Origin: Xanthomonas arboricola pv. populi
GTDB taxonomy: Bacteria > Pseudomonadota > Gammaproteobacteria > Xanthomonadales > Xanthomonadaceae
Length of the DNA stretch: 64,000 nt
Assembly: GCF_002939945.1 (NCBI RefSeq)
Contig: NZ_MDEB01000002.1
Location: forward strand, 408,975 to 472,974
Direction: 5' to 3'
Shown here: piece by piece, positions 1 to 7,960 of the stretch
Layout of the letters: the number at the start of each line of letters is the position of its first letter
Numbering within the stretch: the first letter of the stretch is position 1
The notes under the pieces: model-generated
Told to the model about the DNA's origin: nothing
The model's input: only the letters and a program-made list of their open reading frames with translations
The model's database searches: none
Translations under genes and position numbers: made by a program

Positions 1-1105
1 AGCGTCCCGCACGCTGCAGGAAGGTGGCGATCGAACGTGGCGAACCGAGCTGGCAGACCAGGTCCACATCGCCGATATCCAGGCCGAGTTCCAGCGATGC
101 GGTGGCCACTAGCACGGTGAGGTCGCCGGCCTTGAGTCGCTGCTCGGCCAGCAGACGCGTTTCGCGCGACAGGCTGCCGTGGTGCGCGGCGACGCGCCGC
201 TTGCCGAGCAGATCGCCAAGATGGCGCGCAGCGCGCTCGGCCATGCGCCGCGTGTTGACGAATACCAGCGTGGTGCGATGTTGCTGCGCGAGCCTGGCGA
301 CATCGGCATACACCTGCAGCCACTGATCGTTGGACATCACCACGCTCAGCGGTGTCGGCGGCAAGGCCAGCGCCAGATCGCGCCTGCGGGTGTAGCCGAT
401 ATCCACGATCTCGCAGGGCGGCGGCTGGCCGGCATCGCCCGCCCCGACCAGGAACTGCGCCACGGTCTCGATCGGCTTCTGCGTCGCGGACAAGCCAATG
501 CGCGTGATCGGGCGCTCGGCCAGCCGCTGCAATCGCTCCAACGTCAGGGTCAGGTGACTGCCGCGTTTATCCGCGGCCACCGCGTGGATCTCATCGACGA
601 TGACAGTGCGCACATGCCGCAGCGCATTGCGCCCGGACGCCGAGCCCAACAACACGTACAAGGACTCCGGCGTGGTCACCAGGATATGCGGCGGCGTGCG
701 GCGCGCCTGTGCCCGCTCACGCTGCGGGGTGTCGCCGGTACGCACCGCCGTGCGCACCGCCACGTCCGGCAGACCGCTCGCGACCAGGGCCGTGCGGATG
801 CCCTGCAACGGCGCATCCAGATTGAGGTGGATGTCGTTGGACAGCGCTTTCAGCGGCGAGACGTAGACCACGCGGGTTTCGTCCGGCAACGCGCCGCCGT
901 TGGCCAGGCCGTCGCGGATCAATGCATCGATTGCCGCGAAGAACGCCGTCAGCGTCTTGCCCGAGCCGGTCGGCGCGGCCACCAGCGTGTGGCGCCCGGC
1001 CTGGATCGCCGGCCACGCGGCAATCTGCGCCGGCGTGGGCGCAGCGAAGGTCTGCGCGAACCACGCAGCCACGACAGGATGGAACTGCTGCAGGACAGGA
1101 TGCAT
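1..1105 (-). CDS. lhr: Lhr-family DEAD/DEAH-box helicase (partial, N-terminal part)
   Basis: This is the first 368 codons of a superfamily 2 helicase; the rest lies beyond the window start. Reading the minus strand from the ATG at 1105, the protein opens with a PTPAQ Q-motif, then Walker A APTGSGKT near residue 45, a DEIH box, the SAT motif LSATQKP, and the start of the second RecA domain including LGLDIG and a QLGSPRS segment. This order and the PTPAQ...AAWPAI opening fit Lhr (large helicase-related) proteins, ATP-dependent 3'-5' translocases linked to DNA repair. The full protein would be expected to exceed 1400 residues. The gene is divergent from the DUF3301 gene. Family assignment is firm; a ligase-associated Lhr subtype cannot be excluded without the C-terminus. 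Confidence 0.88.
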   Translation of the reverse strand, partial: MHPVLQQFHPVVAAWFAQTFAAPTPAQIAAWPAIQAGRHTLVAAPTGSGKTLTAFFAAIDALIRDGLANGGALPDETRVVYVSPLKALSNDIHLNLDAPLQGIRTALVASGLPDVAVRTAVRTGDTPQRERAQARRTPPHILVTTPESLYVLLGSASGRNALRHVRTVIVDEIHAVAADKRGSHLTLTLERLQRLAERPITRIGLSATQKPIETVAQFLVGAGDAGQPPPCEIVDIGYTRRRDLALALPPTPLSVVMSNDQWLQVYADVARLAQQHRTTLVFVNTRRMAERAARHLGDLLGKRRVAAHHGSLSRETRLLAEQRLKAGDLTVLVATASLELGLDIGDVDLVCQLGSPRSIATFLQRAGR

Positions 1106-1496
1106 AGGCGATGCCGCAGGCCGTCATGCCAGGCCAGGGCGAGCGGCGTGTGGATTCAACGGGGCACAAGTCCACTGGATGGGGTCGCGCTGCGCCCGAC
1201 ACAAGCCAACCGCAGGCGGTGAATGGTCAAAGCGGGTGCCGGCCTGACTGCGCAGCGGCCAAGCTGGGCGCGCCCGGCGCACCGAATCGATCTACTGCAA
1301 CTTTCCTGTCAGCTCCAGTTCGACCGGCGCGCTGACGAGCGCGCGCGACGTAGAGACAGCCGTTCGCGGCACAGCGAGTGGCCGCGTGTACAAGTGCCGG
1401 ATGCCGGCCGGCGCATCGGGTCACCAGCGACCAGCGCAACGCTGCGGCCCGGCGCGCTGATTGTCGATCGGGCGCAGGCCATGGCACATTGACGCC
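1106..1496. other. Divergent intergenic region between lhr and the DUF3301 gene
   Basis: These 391 GC-rich bases separate two divergent genes, so they must carry both promoters. I see no convincing -35/-10 pair, no RNA gene and no ORF with a plausible product. Short GC-rich palindromes such as GCCGGATGCCGGCCGGC near 1395-1412 occur but have no assigned role. Confidence 0.5.
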
Positions 1497-1841
1497 ATGC
1501 CCAGCCTTATTCTCTTCATGATTGCCGGCGCCGCGCTGTACGCGTTCTGGAATTCCTCGCGCGCGGCTGCCGAACGTGCCGATATCCTCGGCCGCAATGC
1601 CTGCCGCGCCGCCGATGTGCAATGGCTGGACCAGAGCGTGCATTCCACCAATATCCGCATCTGCCGCAAGCCCAATGGCTGGCTGGGCTTCGAGCGGACG
1701 TTCCGGTTCGAGTATTCCTCCGATGGCATCGACCGTCACAGCGGCCGCCTGGTGCTGCGCGGCGATCAATTGATCGCCTTCACCGGACCGCAAGTAGCCA
1801 CGGTGACGCCGTTGAGCCCGGACCATCAACGCCTGAACTGA
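1497..1841 (+). CDS. DUF3301 small membrane-anchored protein
   Basis: A 114-residue protein with one N-terminal hydrophobic segment (LILFMIAGAALYAFW, about residues 4-18), followed by a soluble region. Motifs in that region (RNACRAADVQWLDQSV near residues 34-49, then RTFRFEYSSDG and a GRLVLRGDQL stretch) match the DUF3301 family of gammaproteobacteria. The function is not known; the topology suggests an inner-membrane protein with a small soluble domain. I chose the ATG at 1497 because it places the hydrophobic segment at the N-terminus; an upstream in-frame start at 1461 would add 12 unlikely residues. It stands alone between lhr and sspB. Confidence 0.8.
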   Translation: MPSLILFMIAGAALYAFWNSSRAAAERADILGRNACRAADVQWLDQSVHSTNIRICRKPNGWLGFERTFRFEYSSDGIDRHSGRLVLRGDQLIAFTGPQVATVTPLSPDHQRLN

Positions 1842-2047
1842 CCGCGATTTGATCGATCTGTGCGTATGCAGACACCTTTCCTGCATACAGTGCCCTGCGA
1901 CCGAAGATCAGGTCACTGCCGCATATCCACAACGCTGTACGGCACATGCAACGGCGTGTTCTGAAGGCAATATGCACGTGCGGTGCACGTGGCAAGCGTA
2001 CATGCCGCAACAATGGATGGACGCGCGATGCGCGCCCGCTCGTGCAG

Positions 2048-2491
2048 TTACTTGACCACGCGTAGATGCGGACGCTTGCCCGCGCTCGGCGGCTCGTCCG
2101 GCGCGGGCGCGCTCGGCGGCGGCGGTGCGCCCGGATCGGGCGGCTCAGTGCTGGTGCCGGGGATATCGTCCGGCAACGCCATGCCCTGCCCGGTCTCGCG
2201 TGCATACACCGCCAGGACGGCGGCCATCGGCACCATTACCGGATAACTGACGCCGCCAAAGCGCGCGGTGAACTGCACGCTTTCGTTGTCGACCTGCAGC
2301 CCGACCACGGCGCGCTCGGCGATGTTCAGAACGACACGGCCGTCCTTGACGGCACTGGCAGGTACCTGCACGCCAGGCAGCCCTGCGTCCACCAGAACGT
2401 GCGGGGTCATGCCGTTGTCGTTGATCCATTCGACCAAGGCCCGCAGCAGGTACGGGCGATGGCTGGTCATGCGGGGGAAATCTTCGCTCAT
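2048..2491 (-). CDS. sspB: ClpXP protease specificity-enhancing factor SspB
   Basis: SspB is a cytoplasmic adaptor that binds ssrA-tagged polypeptides and tethers them to the ClpX unfoldase. The 147-residue protein opens with the family signature RPYLLRALVEWINDNGMTPH, followed by the compact substrate-binding domain (to about residue 105). A flexible Pro/Ala/Glu-rich linker follows, and the protein ends in LRVVK, the conserved ClpX-docking tail. The linker (GTSTEPPDPGAPPPPSAPAP) is proline-rich. The gene lies 78 bases downstream of sspA on the same strand, as in E. coli, so the two are probably cotranscribed. Identification is secure. Confidence 0.96.
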   Translation of the reverse strand: MSEDFPRMTSHRPYLLRALVEWINDNGMTPHVLVDAGLPGVQVPASAVKDGRVVLNIAERAVVGLQVDNESVQFTARFGGVSYPVMVPMAAVLAVYARETGQGMALPDDIPGTSTEPPDPGAPPPPSAPAPDEPPSAGKRPHLRVVK

Positions 2492-2569
2492 GACCTCATT
2501 TTACCCGCACACGGCCCGCAGCGGCGGCTGCGCGACGGCGCCTCGGTCTGTTGGCATACAGCCGTCGCA

Positions 2570-3205
2570 TCAGCCAGGCAGGTCGCGCAGTTTCTTTTCC
2601 TGATCGGTCAGGCTACGGATGAAGCCGGGATTGCGGAAGATCCGGTTGCCGTAATCTTCGATCGCCTTGCCATCCTTGGGCAGGCCGATCTCCAACGCGT
2701 CCAGTCGCCAGATGATCGGCGCCATCGCGCAATCGGCCAGACTCATTTCCGGATTGAGGAAGAACTTGCTGGCCTTGAACAGCGGCACCGACGCGGTGAG
2801 CAGTTCCTTCAGGCGCTTGCGGCCGGCTTCGGCCTGGGTCTTGTTGCCGAGCTGGATGGCCTGCACCTGCGGCACCCAGTCGTGCTCGATCCGCAGCATC
2901 GCCAGACGCAGGCGCGCGCGCGAGAGCGGATCGACCGGCATCAACGGCGGATGCGGGTAGCGCTCGTCCAGGTATTCGCTGACCACCGATGCGGCGTACA
3001 GCACCAGGTCGCGTTCGACCAGGGTCGGGACCGAATGATAGGGATTGAGATCGATCAGATCTTCCGGGGGATTTTGCGGGTCGACCGGCACCAGGTCGTA
3101 GGTCACCCCTTTCGCCGCCAGGACCAGACGGACCCGGTGGCACAACACGTCGTCGTTGGACGAAAACAAAGTCAAGGTATTCCGCATACGCACACTCGTC
3201 GCCAT
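2570..3205 (-). CDS. sspA: Stringent starvation protein A (RNA polymerase-associated GST-fold protein)
   Basis: SspA is a glutathione-transferase-fold protein that binds RNA polymerase and helps the cell respond to starvation and acid stress; it lacks GST activity in characterised members. The 211-residue product has the N-terminal thioredoxin-like half (TLFSSNDDVLCHRVRLVLAA, then VPVDPQNPPEDLIDLNPYHS and VPTLVERDLVLYAASVVSEY) and an all-helical C-terminal half. The NPYHSVPTLV stretch corresponds to the cis-Pro loop. An internal Met at residue 7 (MRNTLTLF) is a possible alternative start. It is first in a probable sspA-sspB operon. A 684-base gap upstream separates it from petC. Confidence 0.95.
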   Translation of the reverse strand: MATSVRMRNTLTLFSSNDDVLCHRVRLVLAAKGVTYDLVPVDPQNPPEDLIDLNPYHSVPTLVERDLVLYAASVVSEYLDERYPHPPLMPVDPLSRARLRLAMLRIEHDWVPQVQAIQLGNKTQAEAGRKRLKELLTASVPLFKASKFFLNPEMSLADCAMAPIIWRLDALEIGLPKDGKAIEDYGNRIFRNPGFIRSLTDQEKKLRDLPG

Positions 3206-3331
3206 TCAAGGCTCTCCGACGACCGGAATCCGCCGGCCGCATCGGCGCGGCCGGCCCAACGCCGACCGTCACCACGGTCCTTCGAGTGTGCAATCACGTC
3301 ACGCAAAAGCCAAGGGTGATAGGGCCTCAAA

Positions 3332-3358
3332 AACACGAACAAGCCATATTCTCGTGTT
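3332..3358 (-). terminator. Possible rho-independent terminator upstream of sspA
   Basis: On the minus strand, AACACGA (3358-3352) pairs with TCGTGTT (3338-3332) across a 13-base loop, and the 3' arm runs into a TTTTTG tract. It lies 127 bases before the sspA start and over 530 bases after petC. It could therefore end read-through from petABC or a short unannotated transcript. The stem is only 7 bp, so confidence is modest. Confidence 0.4.
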
Positions 3359-3434
3359 GAATGTCGGGCGCATCGCGCAATTACGCATCATCGGCGGGTG
3401 GGCACGCGGCTGATCTGTGGATCCTATGCAGGGC

Positions 3435-3538
3435 CCTTGCCCGCCCACCGTCGCAGGACACGCCGCAAGTACGTCCCTGTAGGCTCTGGCGCGGCATCCC
3501 CATGCCGCGTAAGGTCCCGCGACGGTGGGCGGGCAAGG
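3435..3538. repeat. Nested palindromic repeat element
   Basis: Two perfect 20-base arms, CCTTGCCCGCCCACCGTCGC at 3435-3454 and its reverse complement at 3519-3538, flank a core containing GTACGTCCCTGTAGGCTC (3469-3486). A second inner palindrome, CGCGGCAT (3490-3497) and ATGCCGCG (3502-3509), sits inside. The GTACGTCCCTGTAGGCTC core is, from memory, a widespread intergenic repeat in Xanthomonas genomes. The element could fold into a long cruciform or RNA hairpin. No transposase is nearby, so it may be a non-autonomous or structural repeat. Confidence 0.8.
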
Positions 3539-3889
3539 ACCAGTCGAGATGGTCGGTGTGCACAGTTAAGAGCAATGGTTGATGCGCGTTGTTCGACCAT
3601 GAAGCGCCGGCTCAACGTCCGATGTAAGTCGAGCGGAAAGCGGTTTTTTACGGCCGCCGACCAGCTGTCTGGTACGGTGTCCTCACCGGTTGCGGGACCG
3701 TGTGGCGGTGTGGATGCCGCCACCGAGCCCCCACGAACGGGTTCAGGGCGTGTGCCGCAAGCGGTAAGGGCGCCGCGCCCTCGACCAACGTGACTTGTGA
3801 ACAACTAGATAGCGCCAATGGTCGCTAACAACACAACGACTGCGCGGCGCCCGCATACGCCACGCGGCCGCCCAGGCGTCACAGCACGA

Positions 3890-4648
3890 TCAATGCACGT
3901 CTTTCCAGTATTCCTTCTTGAGCAAGTAGGCGATGAAGGTCAGCAAGGCCAGGAACAGGATCACCCACACGCCCATGCTCTGCCGCTTCAAGGCAGCCGG
4001 TTCGCCGGCGTACTCGAGGAAGTTGGCGATATCGCGCACGGTCTGGTCGAACTCCACCGGTGTCTGTCGCCCCGGCTGACCGAGCTTGAGCGCCTGCACC
4101 GGCTTGTCGCCGGTCGCCTTGTCGGGCGGGCCATACTGCGCCTGCTGCAGGCCTTGCAGCTCCCACAGCGGGTTGGGCATGGAGGCATTCGGGAACAACT
4201 GATTGTTCCAGCCCAAGGGGCGGGTCTGATCCAGATAGAACGACTTGAGGTAGGTGTAGACCCAGTCGGTGCCACGCACGCGGGCGATCAGGGTCAGATC
4301 CGGCGGTGCCTTGCCGAACCACTTGGCCGCCGCATCGTGCGGCATGGTGCCTTCGATATGTTCGCCGACCTTTGCACCGGTGAAGTTGAGGTTGGTCATG
4401 ACCTCAGCTTCGCTCAAACCCAGATCGCTGGCCATGCGCGAATAACGCAGGTACTTCAGCGAGTGGCAGCCGGAACAGTAGTTCATGAACAACTGCGCGC
4501 CGCGCTGCAACGAGGCACGGTCGCTCAGGTCGTTGCCGGCCTGCTGCACCGCACCGCCTTCGGCCGCGATCGCACCGCCGCCAATGAGCAGCCCGCACAG
4601 CAGCGCAAACACGCCTGACTTCCATGACATGAGGATGCGCTTAGTCAT
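3890..4648 (-). CDS. petC: Ubiquinol-cytochrome c reductase, cytochrome c1 subunit
   Basis: Cytochrome c1 passes electrons from the Rieske centre to soluble cytochrome c within complex III. The 252-residue precursor has an N-terminal export signal (SGVFALLCGLLIGGGAIAAE). The haem-binding CSGCH motif lies in NYCSGCHSLKYLRYSR near residue 60. A C-terminal membrane anchor (GVWVILFLALLTFIAYLLKK, about residues 227-246) ends in KEYWKDVH. The sixth haem ligand is expected to be a Met in the second half of the domain, possibly in the NASMPNPLW segment. The start overlaps the petB stop by 8 bases (ATGACTAA), implying translational coupling. It is the last gene of petABC. Confidence 0.97.
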   Translation of the reverse strand: MTKRILMSWKSGVFALLCGLLIGGGAIAAEGGAVQQAGNDLSDRASLQRGAQLFMNYCSGCHSLKYLRYSRMASDLGLSEAEVMTNLNFTGAKVGEHIEGTMPHDAAAKWFGKAPPDLTLIARVRGTDWVYTYLKSFYLDQTRPLGWNNQLFPNASMPNPLWELQGLQQAQYGPPDKATGDKPVQALKLGQPGRQTPVEFDQTVRDIANFLEYAGEPAALKRQSMGVWVILFLALLTFIAYLLKKEYWKDVH

Positions 4649-5900
4649 GGGTGGTCACCCGCTCCGGCACCGGCTTCGTCTTGTCCAGCCGCGTCCACAC
4701 CGGCATGGTGATGAAGAAGGCGAAGTACAGGAAGGTCAGCACGCGCCCGACATAGGTCTCGTGGGCGTCGGTGCCAGGACCGGAGCCGATCACGCCCAGC
4801 CACACGAAGCACACCACCAGCACGCCGAGCGCGACCTTGGAGATCCAGCCGCGGTAGCGGATCGAACGCACCTTCGCCCGATCCAGCCACGGCACCAGGA
4901 ACAGGATCGCGATCGCCGAGAACATCACCAGCACGCCACCGAGCTTGTTGGGCACGACCCGCAACATCGCGTAATACGGCGTGTAGTACCAGACCGGCTT
5001 GATGTGCTCCGGGGTCACCAGGCGATTGGCCTCGGTGAAGTTGTCGTGCTCCAGGAACAGGCCGCCGAACGCCGGCGCGAAGAAGATGATGAAGGCGGCG
5101 ATCAGCAGCAAAAAGCCGACCCCGACCAGATCCTTGACCGTGTAATACGGATGGAACGGGATGCCGTCGGCCGGCTTGTGCGCATCCCAGCGATTGCCCT
5201 TCGGCCCCTTCTTGATTTCCACGCCGTCGGGATTGTTGGAGCCCACTTCGTGCAGCGCGCCGATGTGCAGCACGATCAGCAGCAACAGCACCAGCGGCAG
5301 CGCGATCACGTGCAGCGCGAAGAAGCGGTTGAGCGTGGCATCGCCGGGCAGGTAGTCGCCCATGATCCATTCGGTCAGCCCGTTGCCGATCACCGGGATG
5401 GCGCCGAACAGGGAGATGATGACCTTCGCGCCCCAGAACGACATCTGCCCCCACGGCAGCACGTAGCCCATGAAGGCTTCGGCCATCAGCACCAGATAGA
5501 TCAGCATGCCGAGAATCCACACCAGCTCGCGCGGCTTCTGGTAGCTGCCGTACATCAGCCCGCGGAACATATGCAGATACACCACGATGAAGAACAGCGA
5601 GGCGCCGGTGCTGTGCATGTAGCGGATCAGCCAGCCCCACTCCACGTCGCGCATGATGTATTCGATCGAGGCGAAGGCATCGGCGGCGCTGGTCTTGTAG
5701 TGCATCGTCAGGAAGATGCCAGTGACGATCTGGTTGACCAGCACCACGATGGCCAACGAGCCGAAGTAGTACCAGAGGTTGAAGTTCTTCGGCGCGTAGT
5801 ACTCGCTGACATGCTTGCGATACATGGGCATCAGCCCGGGCGCGCGTTCGTTGACCCAATCGAACACACCATTGGCGGTACGGACCAGGATATTGCTCAT
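4641..5900 (-). CDS. petB: Ubiquinol-cytochrome c reductase, cytochrome b subunit
   Basis: Cytochrome b is the membrane core of complex III and carries two b haems and the Qo and Qi quinone sites. The 419-residue protein has the expected multi-helix pattern, including LMAEAFMGYVLPWGQMSFWG (the Qo-site region) and paired histidines in helices two and four (MHYKTSAADAF, MHSTGASLFF, HVIALPLVLLLLIVLHIGALH). The Qo motif reads PVWY (EHIKPVWYYTPYY) rather than the textbook PEWY. I chose the ATG at 5900 because it abuts the petA stop in a TGATG overlap; a longer in-frame reading into petA is spurious. Confidence 0.97.
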   Translation of the reverse strand: MSNILVRTANGVFDWVNERAPGLMPMYRKHVSEYYAPKNFNLWYYFGSLAIVVLVNQIVTGIFLTMHYKTSAADAFASIEYIMRDVEWGWLIRYMHSTGASLFFIVVYLHMFRGLMYGSYQKPRELVWILGMLIYLVLMAEAFMGYVLPWGQMSFWGAKVIISLFGAIPVIGNGLTEWIMGDYLPGDATLNRFFALHVIALPLVLLLLIVLHIGALHEVGSNNPDGVEIKKGPKGNRWDAHKPADGIPFHPYYTVKDLVGVGFLLLIAAFIIFFAPAFGGLFLEHDNFTEANRLVTPEHIKPVWYYTPYYAMLRVVPNKLGGVLVMFSAIAILFLVPWLDRAKVRSIRYRGWISKVALGVLVVCFVWLGVIGSGPGTDAHETYVGRVLTFLYFAFFITMPVWTRLDKTKPVPERVTTHD

Positions 5901-6544
5901 CAGGCAGCCCCCGTGCTGTTGGCCGACGTACCGGCACCATCGGGATCGACGCCGATCACCAGGGTGTTGTCGTCCACATAGTGGTGTGGGGGCACCAGCA
6001 GATTGATCGGTGCCGGCACGCCGTCGAAGACGCGGCCGGACATGTCGAAGCGCGACTTGTGGCAGGGGCAGAAATAGCCGCCCTTCCACTGCGGGTCGTA
6101 GGGCTCGGGGCGGATCTCGGCGACCATTTCCGGCGAGCAGCCCAGATGCGTGCACAGCCCCACCAGCACCGAGATGTCGGACTTGATCGAGCGGTACTCG
6201 GGATTCTTCAGTACGTAGTCGGGCTGCTGGTCCTTGTTCTCGGACTTGGGATCCTTGAGCCGGTCATCCAGTGATGGCAGTGCGTCGAGCATCGCCTTGG
6301 AGCGCTTGACGATCCAGATGGGCTGACCGCGCCATTCCAGAACCAGCCGTTGCCCTTCCTGCAAGGCGCTGATGTCGGCGGTCACCGGGGCACCGGCCAA
6401 CTTGGCGCGTGCGCTGGGATTCCACGACTTCACGAACGGAACTGCGACAAATCCTGCTCCGACCGCACCGACCACGGCCGTTGTCGCGGTCAAGAACCGA
6501 CGACGCCCGATATCAGCAGGTGCGTTAACCCCATCGTTGGCCAT
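5900..6544 (-). CDS. petA: Ubiquinol-cytochrome c reductase, Rieske iron-sulfur subunit
   Basis: The Rieske protein takes one electron from ubiquinol at the Qo site and delivers it to cytochrome c1. The 214-residue protein starts with a twin-arginine type signal/anchor (GRRRFLTATTAVVGAVGAGF, residues 13-32). It contains both cluster-binding boxes, CTHLGC and CPCHKSRFDMSGR, which supply two Cys and two His to a 2Fe-2S centre plus the disulfide Cys pair. A short Pro-rich end, VPAPINLLVPPHHY, follows. It is the first gene of petABC and overlaps petB by one base. A promoter is visible at 6622-6651. Confidence 0.97.
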   Translation of the reverse strand: MANDGVNAPADIGRRRFLTATTAVVGAVGAGFVAVPFVKSWNPSARAKLAGAPVTADISALQEGQRLVLEWRGQPIWIVKRSKAMLDALPSLDDRLKDPKSENKDQQPDYVLKNPEYRSIKSDISVLVGLCTHLGCSPEMVAEIRPEPYDPQWKGGYFCPCHKSRFDMSGRVFDGVPAPINLLVPPHHYVDDNTLVIGVDPDGAGTSANSTGAA

Positions 6545-6921
6545 CCGGCTCTCCGATCTTGATTAGGTAGCGTGAGGCTGCCAACGGCTGGCGGGGGGTC
6601 CAGCCGCGATGAATCGACCGCAGTGTAGCGGAACGCTTAATGCACAGACAACGCAATGTACGCAGTCGGACCGGCGCAGTGCAAACACCGGATGCAGGCG
6701 CGCATCGATTGCATCACGTGCCAGCCTCGCACAAGGCGGACAGCTGGGACGCAGTGCTGACAGAAAGGCCCCGCACCAAGCGAAGATATGCCGCGCGTTG
6801 GCTGCACCATCGCGCCCGCGCAGAGGCTGCCTGCGCGCAGATGGCTGCCTGACATCCGGCTCGATGCGTTGCGGTCAAGGCAGGCTGCAGCGCGTAGCAC
6901 ATACGCGCGAAGGCACACAGC
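6545..6921. other. petA leader and upstream gap
   Basis: This 377-base gap lies between petA (starting at 6544) and the lytic transglycosylase gene (ending at 6922), both on the minus strand. It contains the petABC promoter (6622-6651) and a 7-bp hairpin CGGCTGG/CCAGCCG (6585-6591/6600-6606) that would sit near the 5' end of the mRNA. The remaining roughly 270 bases show nothing I can assign. Confidence 0.5.
6622..6651 (-). promoter_or_regulatory. Probable sigma-70 promoter of petABC
   Basis: On the minus strand, TTGTCT (6651-6646) is followed after 18 bases by TACACT (6627-6622), close to the sigma-70 consensus. Initiation near 6615 would leave a leader of about 70 bases before the petA ATG, containing the hairpin at 6585-6606. 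This is a sequence-based prediction only. Confidence 0.55.
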
Positions 6922-7911
6922 TCAGTTGACGGCCGTGGTCTGCCCACGATAGCGCCCGGCCAGCAGGCCGACGCGTTGGACGTAGCGCTGGGTCTCGCTG
7001 TAAGGCGGCACGCCACCATAGCGATCCACAGCGCCCTCGCCTGCGTTGTAGCCGGCAGCGGCAAGCGTGAGATCGCCGTTGAAACGCTTCAGCAACCACG
7101 AAAGATATTGCACACCACCACGAATATTTTGCGTTGCATCATAGGCATCGCTGACCCCGAAGCGGCGTGCGGTGCCGGGCATCAACTGCATCAGACCCTG
7201 CGCGCCGGCACGACTCAGTGCCAGCGGGTTGTAGGCCGACTCGGCATGGATGATCGCGCGCACGATCGCCTCTTCGACCCCGAACTCGCGCGCGGCCGCA
7301 GTGATTTCCTGCTGATAGGCGTTGGTGTTGAGCCGGATCGCGCCGAAATTGACGCCGGGCTTGGCCGCGCAGGCGTAACAGGTTTCGATGAAGCTGTAAT
7401 GGATGGTGCGCAAGCCCTGGATGCTGGCCACCTGGCGCGGGCGCGCACTGGTGTAATGGCGCACGCCGTCCTTCATATACGAATAGACCTGCCCGCTGAC
7501 CACTCGGCGCGGATTGACCGCGGCGGTGGCGGGCGCTTGCACGATCTGCGTCTCCGACACCGGCAGCGCGCGCGGCATCACTGCCGAGGCGACCTCGGCA
7601 GCGCGACGTGGCGCCTGGCTGACCGGCTGACTGATGATCGTGGCCGGCGCGCCGCTGTCGATCGTGGCGCTGCTGCGCGCCTGGCTGGCGACCACGGCCG
7701 ACGTCGGGCGGAGCGTGGACGGCGCGGCGCGGCGCGCAGACCGGTCCGGGGTGTAGCTGCTGATGACGCTGCAGGTCGCGCCGCTCTGGCGCTTGCTCAG
7801 GTAACTGGTGATCCCGTCGCCGCTGATGCACTTGTACAAGGTCCCGGCGCTGACCGGCGCCGCCGGCAACGTGACAAGTAACAGCCCCAGCACTCTTGAC
7901 ATCCCCTTCAT
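6922..7911 (-). CDS. Lytic transglycosylase (SLT domain) with DUF4124-like N-terminus
   Basis: A 329-residue exported murein hydrolase. It has a signal peptide (VLGLLLVTLPAAPVSAG) followed by a DUF4124-like stretch (GTLYKCISGDGITSYLS). A low-complexity Ala/Ser/Arg region comes next, then a second similar stretch (GQVYSYMKDGVRHYTSARPR). The C-terminal SLT domain starts near residue 205: the catalytic Glu is in IIHAESAYNPLALS, followed by GLMQLMPGTARRFGV and AAAGYNAGEGAVDRYGG. SLT enzymes cleave the MurNAc-GlcNAc bond to form 1,6-anhydroMurNAc. The gene stands alone, downstream of the WYL regulator gene and on the same strand. A start three codons downstream (MSRVLG) is also possible. Confidence 0.9.
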   Translation of the reverse strand: MKGMSRVLGLLLVTLPAAPVSAGTLYKCISGDGITSYLSKRQSGATCSVISSYTPDRSARRAAPSTLRPTSAVVASQARSSATIDSGAPATIISQPVSQAPRRAAEVASAVMPRALPVSETQIVQAPATAAVNPRRVVSGQVYSYMKDGVRHYTSARPRQVASIQGLRTIHYSFIETCYACAAKPGVNFGAIRLNTNAYQQEITAAAREFGVEEAIVRAIIHAESAYNPLALSRAGAQGLMQLMPGTARRFGVSDAYDATQNIRGGVQYLSWLLKRFNGDLTLAAAGYNAGEGAVDRYGGVPPYSETQRYVQRVGLLAGRYRGQTTAVN

Positions 7912-7960
7912 GCGGCGGAGTGTCCCAGCTTGCTATGTGCTTGCCAAGTGGCGGCCGCGA

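Larger units (their letters stand above)
3206..3889. other. 684-base gap between petC end and sspA start
   Basis: Both flanking genes run on the minus strand, so this gap holds the petABC 3' end and the sspA promoter. It contains a hairpin with a T-tract on the minus strand (3332-3358) and a large nested inverted repeat (3435-3538). A 7-bp stem GTGGCGG/CCGCCAC lies at 3702-3708/3717-3723. No protein-coding gene is convincing. The gap is long enough for a small RNA, but I see no direct sign of one beyond the terminator-like hairpin. Confidence 0.55.
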
